From NCBI GenBank assembly GCA_023091665.1, contig JALJCQ010000030.1, positions 2,482,501 through 2,546,500 of the forward strand: a stretch of 64,000 bases of DNA, given 5' to 3'. Below, piece by piece: positions 9,501-19,433 of this stretch. Source of the stretch: Pythium myriotylum (taxonomy: Eukaryota > Oomycota > Peronosporomycetes > Pythiales > Pythiaceae). Position 1 is the first letter of the stretch, and each line of letters opens with the position of its first letter. Under the pieces are notes generated by a model that ran no database searches, had not been told where the DNA came from, and saw only the letters and a program-made list of their open reading frames with translations. A program made the translations under genes and the position numbers.

Positions 9501-10922
9501 ATGCAGACGAGCGAGTTCTACGACCTCCGCGAATCGGTTGACCGCGGGCTTCAAGGAAGCTGTGCGAAGTCTTGTCTCGGCACCAAGAAGCCGCCGCTAC
9601 TTCACGGGAAGACAAAGAACTCTTCGGATCTTACGTACCAATCGTCGACTGTATTTACGATGCCGAGCGCTATCCCGAATGGCCTCAAGTAGTGCATATC
9701 GTAATTCGATTCTGCCAAAGCTTCCACTAACTAGATCCAATCAAATGTAGACGATGTCAGTCAGCATCGACAATACGAAAGAAGCTGCAGAACGCCGTAG
9801 ATCAAAGTGCTCATTCTCAGCAGGATAATATCACAATGCTACGAGCCCTAGGTGGAGCTGCTACCACGAAGCCACCACCAAAATCAGTTTTTCACCAACA
9901 GACTCAGGGATGCACGGTATCCTCTGCTGTGATAGTCGAATCTGCTCTTCTGCTCTCCAGAAAGCAGGTTCGTGAAAACGTCGATCGAGCGGTCTCCGTG
10001 CCTAGCTTCGCCAATATGTTTGTTGAAGCCAACGGTAACAAGAGAGCAGGCGGGACGCCAGCGAGCTTCAAAGCGCGTTCGTCTGAACTGGAAGTGCACC
10101 TGGCTGAACAGCTCAACGAGATCGAGCGATCGAAGGTAAGTGTCGGAAGACCATCGACCGTGCGACTTTGATTGCTCTACCTACACACGCTTGTCTCTTG
10201 TAGCTGAGAGAGAAGGCTGAGTCACGGTTTAGAGCATCGCAGCGCGTTTTTGACCATGTGATCCAGCGAGACGAGGTGGGGCTGCACGTGGGTCTCGTCG
10301 TTGGACAAACTTCAGTGGTGACGAGGATGGTCTGGATCTAGGCATTTGGTCAGATTCTAGCAAGCCTTCGGGACGAGTACGAGGCGTACATCAAGTTTCT
10401 TCGCCGCAGAACGCCGTGTACTGGTAGGAATCCGGACATTTGCGAATTCGACAACCAAAGTCGCGACTTGGCTCTGGGTGGGTTCATCGGCGTGATGTTC
10501 GTTGCTAAGTGCGCTGAATAATTAATAGGTCATACCACTTAGATGCAGCCCGCGTTCAGCAGGAGAATATGGCTCTGAGAAAGCAATGCGCGATGATGAA
10601 GCGGGAGATTGAAGTGCTGCAAGCGTCGGTTATTACAGCAGCTGCCTTCCACGGGGCAGGCGACAAAAAGAACCTCCAGCTAGAGCCCCAAGACGATTGG
10701 CGTGATGATGATTTCGAGCTGAGCGACGTACCTTTACTTCCTCTCGACGACGCTGTGGACCAAGATCAGCGACCATCCTGCGTACCTCAACTTGATTTTG
10801 CTCGCCTTTCCCCTTACAACGAAGAAGAGGTGCGTTCACAAGAAGGAATTCCTGACGTTTTGATTTGTAATGATTTCACGTGTGCACAGGATGAAGATGC
10901 CGATGAAGGTCATTATATTTAA
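9501..10922 (+). CDS. Coiled-coil protein of unknown function
   Basis: Six exons are proposed: 9501-9634, 9751-10135, 10204-10275, 10342-10423, 10543-10829 and 10890-10922 (330 residues). Exons 2 to 5 are well supported by frame and GT/AG. Exon 1 is less sure: its 116-nt intron is long for this window, but an open frame continues upstream of the ATG at 9836, so an upstream exon is needed. The middle is helical and charged: HLAEQLNEIERSKLREKAES, then FGQILASLRDEYEAYIKFL, then a heptad-like stretch (ENMALRKQCAMMKREIEVLQ). The C-terminus is acidic. I recognise no family. The last intron (10830-10889) is 60 nt with no stop in frame, so its retention would insert 20 residues. Confidence 0.6.
10830..10889 (+). 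other. Stop-less 60-nt (3n) intron or exitron candidate
   Basis: GTGCGT at the 5' edge and CACAG at the 3' edge define a short intron with the usual length for this window, but its length is a multiple of three and no stop falls in frame. Removed, it joins an EEE run to DEDADEGHYI; retained, it adds 20 residues and keeps the same C-terminus. Confidence 0.5.
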
Positions 10923-10963
10923 ATACGGCATGAATCAAAGACGGGCTCTGCACTTGCCCTTCG

Positions 10964-13900
10964 CTACTGATTGCGATGCGCTCGGATGTGAAGTAAAATT
11001 TCTTTCAACAGTTCTTCTTGGTGTCTCTGTTGAATGAGTGTCTCTCTTGTGAGCTGTTGCATCTGATCCAACGTGTAGCCGATTCGATACATCGTATAGA
11101 CAAACAAAACCAAGCACAAGATCTGAAGGAGCAGCACCAAAGACTTCGTAGAAGCTGGGATAACACTCGAAGGTGATGGCGCAGAGTGGGTAGTAAGTCC
11201 AGTGGTTGTGGATGATGGTTTGGGGGGATTCTTGGCCACAGCCGACACTTGAGTTTCACGTGATGGTTCAGTTATAGTTGATGCGGTTGGCGATAGAACA
11301 GTAGACAACTCGCACTTGTTGAGGCCACCGGCTAATGACTGTTCATGAGTTAGCCCGGGTGCTGAGTGCTTCCGGGACTCTTCAATCGCAGCATTAACGA
11401 GTGCACGCGTGTACTCCTTGGCCTCACCCATGGCGGTGCCCTCAATCTAAGATCAAACGTCAAAATTTTTATACTTTTTCACGGCTCTACAAAACGGCAG
11501 GTAGAACATCATACCTGCTTCTTCAGCCATGTACTCTTGACCCATTGCATCGAGATGCCGACTTGAAGCTTGCAGACGCTTGCCTTTCCAGTGTTACTGA
11601 AAACCCACCGATTCTCTGCTCGAAAGTAATCGCAGTATGGTGCATCACTGATGACGGTGGTCACACTGATGACCAGTCGATTCTCAGGTTCCCACTTGAA
11701 TCGTTGGGATTGTATCGTAGGAATAGAACTGGGACCAACCATGTACTTCTTGTTGTGGATGTAGGAAACTTTCCTCGCACCGTGAAAGGTATCAGGCCTT
11801 GTGATGGACGAGTAAACCAACGGAGACTTCTCCCATGACGAAACTTGTATGTCTGTTTCTCCCCCATTCTCGAGAAAACTTTCGAAAAAGCTGGCTGATT
11901 CGACCCAAATTGTGTTGTAGGCAAAGTTGACACTGGAATGCGGAACAATACACGGTGAATAGGACTGATTCCCATACAGAATCTAGGACCCAAAGGGATC
12001 ACGAACCTAAACGGAACTTCCTCGTCAACAACCAGTTCGAACTCGTTTAAATGCTCGTCTGGGCCAGGTATCGATGGCGTAGGCTCGCGTTGGGGAGGAT
12101 AATCGATGAGAGATTCGCAATTTTGACGCTCGTTTGAGTCGTTCTGCACAGTAGCTGGGGTTACTGGAGCTTCTGTGGTAGGACTGGGGACCTCTAAGGG
12201 GGCGTCTTCACGGATTTCATCGTTCACAATCGTAAGTGAAGGTTTCACAGAATTTCCCATTGCAGCAACTGTGGCTTTCTTGATTGCCTGGAGCTGGAGA
12301 ATACACTGTAGACATTCGTCTCTAAACAGCGCATTAGTGACGCAAACGTTTAACATGTTGTCAGCCGTTCCCACCTGAATACAAACGAAGTGAAGAATGC
12401 TCTCTCCCCATTGGCTGTGATCTGAGCCACATGCGTGAGAAGTTATTCGAACATCGTGCTAGCTCGAAGCGCGAGTCTTACCTCAAGTGCGTTGGGAACG
12501 ATTATGGCTGAGTTTTTCTTTTCGATCGAGGTGATGTCCAAGTAGGAAACAACCTAATGTTGCAACAAAAGATCAGTCAGATGTGAAATTTTCATGCAGG
12601 CTTCTGTTCCGTACATAAATCGTATCCCTCCAACCAGAGAAGCAGATATGGTCTGAAGTGAGGTACATTCTGCCGTGATTGGGAAAGTTGTTGGCGAACA
12701 GCGCGCAGGAGTAACTTTCGACCACTTGTTCGGGCGAGTCGAGTTTAAACTGCTTTTGAAAATCAGACGAAGCCATCACCGAGTGATCTCTTTCGTCGTC
12801 GGATGGAATCGATCCAGTCTTTGCGGTCATTTCAAGTGCGTTCGCAGCATTTGGGTAGGAGCTCGTTCGCTTGAGGGGACTGAGGTGGGTTTTTGACTCT
12901 CCGCTCGTCGTCGACTTCTTTTCTTCCGGCGAACCAGACATTAGATTGACTCGACTCCGGGCATATTCGTCTAGGGCAGCCTTCAGCGTTTCGTCGAGGT
13001 TGTATGTTGGTGATATTTTCTTTGTTCTTGATCTTGACTTGCGCTGGGCTTGCACAAACTCCACCATGTCTGCTGTTGGGTCAATCACCTCAATGATCTC
13101 GATAGCTGCTCTCACTCCTCTGCTAGCTCCTTCCACTGCGTGCTCAAGCGCTTTTGCCAGCGAAAGCAGGGAACTTTTCTCGACTTGAAGCCTGAACTTC
13201 TCGTTTTTCATGTAGACAGATATCAGCATGTCCACATCCTACAGAGCAGAGGTGCACAAGTTGTTCAACACGGATGAAAGCATAGGGGAACTGCACTTGG
13301 TTTCACTTACTTGAATGTACTGGCTTGATCGTTCTTTGAGAATTGCAAAGCTGTCGCCCAGCTTCTGTTGAGCATCAAGAACCTCGTCACCAAGCAGTCT
13401 GAGTTTGGCTTCGATCTTCTTTTCCTTATCAGTAAATGTACTTGAAAGCTGATGGACGAGAAGAAGTGCATGCGGAACATCAAGGTTCCTCAAATCTATC
13501 TCGCCCATGTCAGGCAACGAAGCAAATAACTGAGCAAACTCACGTGACTTGAGATCAAGCTTGTGTTGCCTCTTCTGATGCGCAGCAGCGTCATGACAAA
13601 GAGAAGAATGAGTCTTCGCGAAGTTCTCGTGCGTGGTCGTTCGAGCACTCTCGTATTCTTGCTTCATCGTAGCAATGTTTAGCGCCACAGGCTCGGCCAA
13701 AAGTGACCGAAACTCAAGACGAACTTGTGAAAAGCGATGCGTCTGTTCTTTTGTCGCATGCCATCCGGCCTTCAGAGTACTGCCTTCATCAGATACGTGG
13801 CTTAACGTCGGAGCTAGGCTGAATAAGTCTCCGCTTGATGGTGCTTGTGCCTCGTGAGCTCGAAGCAACCGATGAGATGAGGAGATGAAGTGATCTTCTA

Positions 13901-15185
13901 TACCCATCATATCGATCAGTGTCGTGTGGAAGTTGTGGATGACGCCGTGTCCTCTGTCCGACATTGATTGGACCTGGCACATCCGGTGGTAAAATGGGTT
14001 GTCTGTTGGATCAAGGACTTCAGAGTCAGGGTCAATATCTTGGCTAAGCTTTCGAAATCCGTCCTCGATATCGACTAGCACATCACAGCTGTAAGTGTGA
14101 GAATCCGACCTGCCAAGGAAGTACTACGTACCAAACTCGTTGATGTCCGTCAAACTGTCACGGAGCTTCTCTACGAGATGTTGAGATGCTTCTAGGTTTC
14201 GTAGAAGAAGCTTTTGCAGTCGAATGAGAAGATCTTTCAGGTACTCAATGCGCTGCTCCTCTGTGAGTTGGAAGGCCAATAAATTCTCTGCAATCTCTCT
14301 TTCGATGGCAACTTGTTTAGAGTTGACATAATCGACACTCTGGATGTAGTGTTTCTCGGCGACAATCACCTCCTCCAGGCACCCTTCAAGTTTGCTACGT
14401 TGTCGCTCCACAGATGGCTTTGCGAATGAAGACATCCTGTTTAGGAGCTGGCCAACAATCTCCTTCGACTCTTCAATTCCAACATTCGACATCGTAGATG
14501 GTGACGGGACCTGGGTCGGCATGGTTGCGCTGCTCGTAGAGTTAGGGGTTGACGATGGCTCGATTGAGGCGAGAAGCTCCAGCGCCTCTGCACATCTCCT
14601 GTCGTACTTTTCCTTTGCGCGTTCCATGGAGTGGATAATATTCGTCTGGGCGGTGCGGAACTTCGTTCCCTCTGAGCACGGATCGAGAAAGTTCAGTGAG
14701 CGTGGACTCGTTCACACTTCCCTACTATTCGCACCTGCAATGAGACGCTGCACCTGTATTTCCTGTTGCGCCGCGAAGGCTTTTGCGCCAGCCGCCATCG
14801 TCGACTGCATCTTCGCGGCACTCGCAGTGTGGAGTTTTCCTAGCTCGATGAGCGTCTCGTGAACGAGCGCCCAGCACTTGCCAAAGCCTGGAGCCCAGTC
14901 ATCGGCCTTGGCATTCGCCGCCGCCTTGCACAACCCGCGTGCGTACGCAGCCTCCATGTTGGCGCGCTCCTGCACGAAGGCCGCGATGGCCTGGCAGCTC
15001 TGAACGCCGCTCTTGGCTTTGTCGGCAACGGCGCCGAACGCGTTGAAGAGATCCACGGCGTAGTGCACCACGGGCGCCTCCTCGTGGCGCGATGCCTCGG
15101 CTGGCGGGACGTCCCCCATGTCTCCACGCGCGGCGAGAGCGAGACTGCGCTGGGCTTCCGACGTGTCGCCGGTTAGAGATCCCAT
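10964..15185 (-). CDS. F-BAR / GRAM / VASt / transmembrane protein (Lam/Aster-like)
   Basis: Nine exons on the minus strand give 1237 residues: 14735-15185, 14132-14671, 13311-14074, 12615-13238, 12482-12553, 12375-12421, 12007-12321, 11515-11932 and 10964-11446. Introns are 53-74 nt, all GT/AG and frame-consistent. Order: F-BAR/FCH helices (about 30-330; VQERANMEAAYARGLCKAA, KFRTAQTNIIHSMERAKEKY); a second long helical region (330-640); GRAM (about 745-850; GRMYLTSDHICFSGW, ITSIEKKNSAIIVPN); VASt/StART-like (about 925-1075; FFESFLENGGETDIQVSSW); one transmembrane helix (about 1179-1201); and a 36-residue coiled tail. GRAM-VASt-TM proteins move sterol at ER contact sites; yeast Lam1 and Lam3 also carry BAR regions. 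Sterol transfer at a curved contact site is inferred. Confidence 0.85.
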
Positions 15186-15731
15186 TTGGCGGCGTATCAG
15201 ATTTCGAACCCAACCATTGCAACTCCGTGCAACATTCCTGCAATACAAACTCCAAGTCACCGAGCGTATCCGTTAACGAAAGCGGTTCTTAACGCCGTCT
15301 CCTTCACTCGGGATCAGGTATTCCGGTCAGCGCCATCGCACCGGCACGCTCGTCGTGATGCCAGCGCGACGACTCGCGGGCGGAATGTCTCGAGGCCTCA
15401 CGCGCCCTCCGCAAGTGCGTGCAGGGGGATCATGTCATCTCGGCCCGTGCTCTCTTGGGGCATACCATTTCTACTATATCCTACCCCATTAGGAGACCGC
15501 CTAACCAGGGTTGGTACATTGTACCCTTATCTGAAAATAACGTGGTCCACGCTACTTGGTATTGTCGCTGTGCCCTCTTGGGTTCTCCACCAGTCGTTCG
15601 CTGTATTTGAGCTGGTCAGCAGCGCCATGCGAGCCCGCTTACTTTCTGTCGAAGCTGACTTCTGCTGAGCCCTCCGTCGCCCAGCTTAAACCGATTCAGA
15701 CTCGCCATTTCATACCTCCCAGATTGCAACC
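15186..15731. promoter_or_regulatory. Divergent promoter region (F-BAR gene / RPLP1)
   Basis: The 546 bp between the two starts lack a convincing ORF. Close to the RPLP1 start, GCCATTTC (15704-15711) resembles the oomycete initiator (core TCAYTT). Two perfect short dyads lie in tandem upstream: GGTACATTGTACC (15513-15525) and CGTGGTCCACG (15541-15551), about 27 bp centre to centre. These are candidate binding sites by symmetry only. Confidence 0.45.
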
Positions 15732-16181
15732 ATGGTGGCCATCGCTGACCTGACCCAGACCCAGAAGGAGGAGCTCGCCGTCTCGCTCGCGGTGCTCGCG
15801 CTCCACGACGCCAAGGTCGAGATCTCGGCGGACAACCTCGCCACGGCCCTCGAGGCCTCGGGCAACTCGGTCTCGGCCTACCTCCCGCAGCTCTTTGCGG
15901 ACCTCATCGGCCGTGGCCTCAAGGTCGACAAGTTCCTCGCTGGTCCTTCGGCCGGTACGTAGTGTGATGCACTAGAGCCGTCAATCGAGTGCGCAAGACT
16001 CTAACGGATCGCATCTTACCTGCGAATGTTGTATCGAACAGGTGGTGCCCCTGCTGCGGGTGGCGCGGCTGCGGGCGGCGCGGCTGCTGCTGCTGCCGTC
16101 GTTGAGGAAGTTGAGGAGGAGGAAGAGGCCAACATCGGCGGCGGCATGGACATGTTCGGCGGCGGTGGCGGCGACTACTAA
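15732..16181 (+). CDS. RPLP1: 60S acidic ribosomal protein P1
   Basis: Two exons (15732-15954, 16042-16181; intron 87 nt) encode 120 residues, the usual P1 size. The N-terminal helical dimerisation domain is clear (LAVSLAVLALHDAKVEISAD, NLATALEASG). An Ala/Gly-rich hinge and an acidic stretch (VVEEVEEEEEANI) follow. The last residues are GGGMDMFGGGGGDY in place of the usual SDDDMGFGLFD. P1/P2 dimers form the lateral stalk that recruits translation GTPases through the C-terminal tail, so the altered end is notable. The first exon is strongly GC-biased at third positions, as expected for a highly expressed gene. Confidence 0.93.
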
Positions 16182-16403
16182 GCGTCAGCATCTCCGATCG
16201 TCCTGCCAATCCACTTCCATTCGCGCGTCGTGGCGACGGCAGGAGCCCTCGTCCTGCACGAGCAATTGCGCTGGCCTCTCTAGAACGTCAGTAACGCGAA
16301 TATGAATGGTTCCACTGGAAGGTGACAAGACGATGTGCGAACGTGATGTACTACCTTGTGTTTATCTCCTCACAGTAAAACACAGGAGTTTCGATTGCGT
16401 CAG

Positions 16404-19102
16404 TCACCGATGCAGAACACGTAGGCGAGGGTCGTTATGCAGCCGCTGGTCCATCTCAGCGTACTTCTGGAGTGCCGTCTCCTCGTGGCTCGCGAGTCGT
16501 TGTTCCAGGATCTGGATCCTGAACATAGTCTCGCTGCAAAACCTCTCGAACTCCTCGTCGGTGCCTTGGTCGTGCTCGCGCTGGCTCCGTTGAAAAGCCG
16601 CCTGTCGTTTGGCGAGCAAAGCGTTCTCCTTATCCAATCGCGACTGGATGATGTTAGCGCGTTCGAGAAGTCGCTCCTTCAAATTGCGCAGACAAAGATC
16701 GCGCACTGTGTGTGCGTCTTCCTTGGAGAGGTCGCCGCCACTGTAGTGGACGCTCTGTAGAAATGGCGACAAATAGTCGATCTCCTGCTTTACCTGCGCA
16801 TAACTTCGTTTATGCAACTAGTCCCATACTTCTGCGCCATGATGCCACTTACATCTTTTCCTCTTTCCCGTGCGTCCTCCTGTTTCTGGAGCTTGGAATC
16901 GTCGTTGGTCTCGAAAAAGCTCGTTTCCAGGATGATCGTCATCTCCTCCCGCTTCCTGATTTTCAGGATATCTTGGGTCTCAATCTCGGAATGTCGCACC
17001 GCCGCGTAGCAGTCCTTCTCCATTTGCATCGACGCCCGCAGTTCGTCCTCTAAAACTGATAGCTTCGGCTTCCTAGCAGCAGGGTCTGCAGTAATGACTT
17101 CAACTGGGGTATTTGGAGCTTTGAAGTAAGTTCGCGATCCGGCAGTGATCTTGCCTGTAGCGTAGTGGAAGTTTACACGAATACTACCCTCTTGAACATT
17201 GTAAGAACGCTTGCGCGCATCTTCGTCGGCATCTTTGAACGGGTTGCGCGAGAACTTCTCCTTCATCTTTTTGATCGCCAGTTCTCCCGTGGGCCCACCC
17301 GGCAACACGTACGGATTCTTGGAGTCGATGTCATCTTTGTCAGTCGTAAGCGTGACAGACCTGAAGTTCAAATAATCGTCGCGACCTTCGTAGGTCTCTG
17401 AAGTGCGCTTCAAGATTTGCTCCTCGCGCCTCATAAGACCGTCCATCCGCGCACTTGTGTAGAACTGAAACTCTCTTCGGTAGCCAATCCATTCTACCCT
17501 TGCCTTCAGAGCTTCAGGAAGACGTCCAGGGGCGAAATACTCTTCAAACTTCCCCTCCATCGGCAGCCTTCGACGAGTCTCTAGCTTGTCTTTTCGATTC
17601 TTGAAGTACTCGCGGATCTCAACAGGTAAAGTGCAGTTGTTGTCTCGATAGACAGTCAAGCGTAACACCAAGCCTTGGTCGTGGCTGTTGTCAGCAAACT
17701 CCTCGACCTTGGATCGTCGAAAGAGCGTGACCCGCTGCGAATCCACGACAAACCGCTTCTTGTACATTTGCCTGTCAACATGAAGCTTAACGACCCAGGA
17801 AGGAGGGATATCCAGGATGAGGTCGTCATCGTCGTCCTCTTCTTGGTTGTCACCATCACCGCCACTGATAGACTTCAGATCGTCTCCTATATCTACCCCA
17901 TTCTTGACATCATCTGCAGCATCTTTGGCATACTTCTTCTCTGTAGTCGAAAGAAACACGTACTCCCAGTCAGTCGGGTTGGAGAGGTCGAACAGCGTCG
18001 TAGAGATAGGCTGCTTCTCGTGCTGCATGTTCACCCAGTAGTTTTCGTGACTCCAGACGGACTCAATCTCTAGATACGGTGAGTCACGAATTGAGTAAGT
18101 ACGACCCGTAGTCGGTTCGATGAAGAAATGTTCTACGACATCTCGTTTGCCCGCGCGGACAAGAACCCACGCGTGAACTCGGCGGCCTTCATACGGATCG
18201 TTTTCTTCATCTTCGTCAGTATAGAGCGCGTCCAGCATAATCTTTTCTTTTGCATCTTCAGCAGCCTTCGCGAGTTTTTCCCGTTGCTCTTCGACATATT
18301 TGCTCGCAAATGACGACCGACTCTCAAGCTTAATATCAGCGGGATCCCTTCCGTTTGCAACGGCTTGCTCAGCATTGTCGTTGCCGTTCGCGCCGTGCAA
18401 TCGTTTTGCTTGCTGTTCATCGCGCTCTCGACCCTTCCTCATCTCTTCTTCTAGTGGGAGCGCTGGGAGAGGTGTCCTGCTTTGATCCATTAGACATATC
18501 CATTTTGGGGCACAGCCGTTGACGACGTATGCATCGTAACCACCTCCAGTGAGGAAGGACACGAGTAAGATAGCCATGTCGAAGCAATCACCACGACGCC
18601 AGCGAAGAGTAAAGCTTGGTGAAGGAAGGCATTTGGGCGGTCGTAATGGATCGGCAAGTGGCTCGTACTCGATTGCCCCCGCAAGAAAGAGTGCTAGGTG
18701 ATGCGCGTCATAGAGGTCACGATATGGTAGTAATGTGGGTCGAATCGTTGTGCACACAAACTTGGCGAGTCCTTTCTCATTCGGCGGGAACAAGTAGAGG
18801 CGTCTGCGCTTGGTGAACATAGCTTCAAACTGCCTCTGGAATCCTGCCACATACTCCAGACAGAGGAGTTCTTTATTGCTATTGCTTGAGTATGTTGGCG
18901 GCGTGTGGGCGTCCGAGTGAGCCAGGTCGTCCTCGAGCCGTCTTAGCTTGGTGCTGACAACGCCCGCCATGGTGAATTGTCGCGCAGCAGTCTCGCGCTC
19001 CTCTTCAGTCCACTGGAAAACATTCTGCGCTACGTTGAAGCCCGTGGCTGCTTCAGGATGGCCGTCGCTCTTGGCGTCGGCACGCATGTCCAGCAGCACC
19101 AT
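16404..19102 (-). CDS. DRC7: Dynein regulatory complex subunit 7 (CCDC135/lobo homologue)
   Basis: Two exons (16853-19102, 16404-16793; intron 59 nt) encode 879 residues, matching animal DRC7 at about 870. Seen: a transglutaminase-like core early on (FTLRWRRGDCFDMAILLVSF, GYDAYVVNG, YWVNMQHEKQP), a charged linker, and long C-terminal coiled coils (RNLKERLLERANIIQSRL, FRIQILEQRLASHEETALQK). The family is part of the nexin-dynein regulatory complex, which links axonemal doublets and controls inner-arm dynein. In this organism it must serve the zoospore flagella. It is divergent from the dynein heavy chain gene across a 331-bp shared upstream region, consistent with joint expression during sporulation. 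Confidence 0.9.
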
Positions 19103-19433
19103 AGTCTCACTGTCTCTCGCGTCGTTTCAAGGCAACGTCGTCACTACCCACTTTAATGACAGTTTGAGCTTGTTGGGGGTTTCCCGCCAACAGACTCGCC
19201 CATGCTGATGCAGATCCCAGCGGCGCCCCATTGCGCTCAGGATTCCGTTGGCCACGCACGTGTCGCCGTTCCAGTAGCGCGCGTTGCCCATCTACACCCT
19301 CTGCGTCCGCGCCGTCGACGAGCTGGCAGTGTGCTCACATGATCCCCTCGACAGTCGCGTCGCTTCGGAACAGAACCAACCGACGGCCAACTATATCTTG
19401 AGCCAAGACGTTTTGGCAACAGACAAACGCGCC
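19103..19433. promoter_or_regulatory. Bidirectional promoter between DRC7 and dynein heavy chain
   Basis: The 331 bp separate two divergently read flagellar genes. GGCAAC occurs twice (19131-19136 and near 19415), once close to each start, and TTTCCCGCCAA occurs near 19180. No TATA box is seen. The in-frame extension upstream of the dynein ATG has no ATG of its own. Confidence 0.5.

Noticed and set aside
15186..15731. 160-codon ORF upstream of RPLP1
   Set aside because: No start context, no family resemblance, and it overlaps the divergent promoter of two firm genes.
19124..19136. GTTTCAAGGCAAC resembles an RFX X-box in the promoter of two flagellar genes
   Set aside because: Only one half-site fits the consensus, the spacing is a base short, and RFX factors are not known from stramenopiles.
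19284..19433. 50-codon in-frame extension of the dynein N-terminus
   Set aside because: It contains no ATG; the frame begins at a TTG and lies within the shared promoter.
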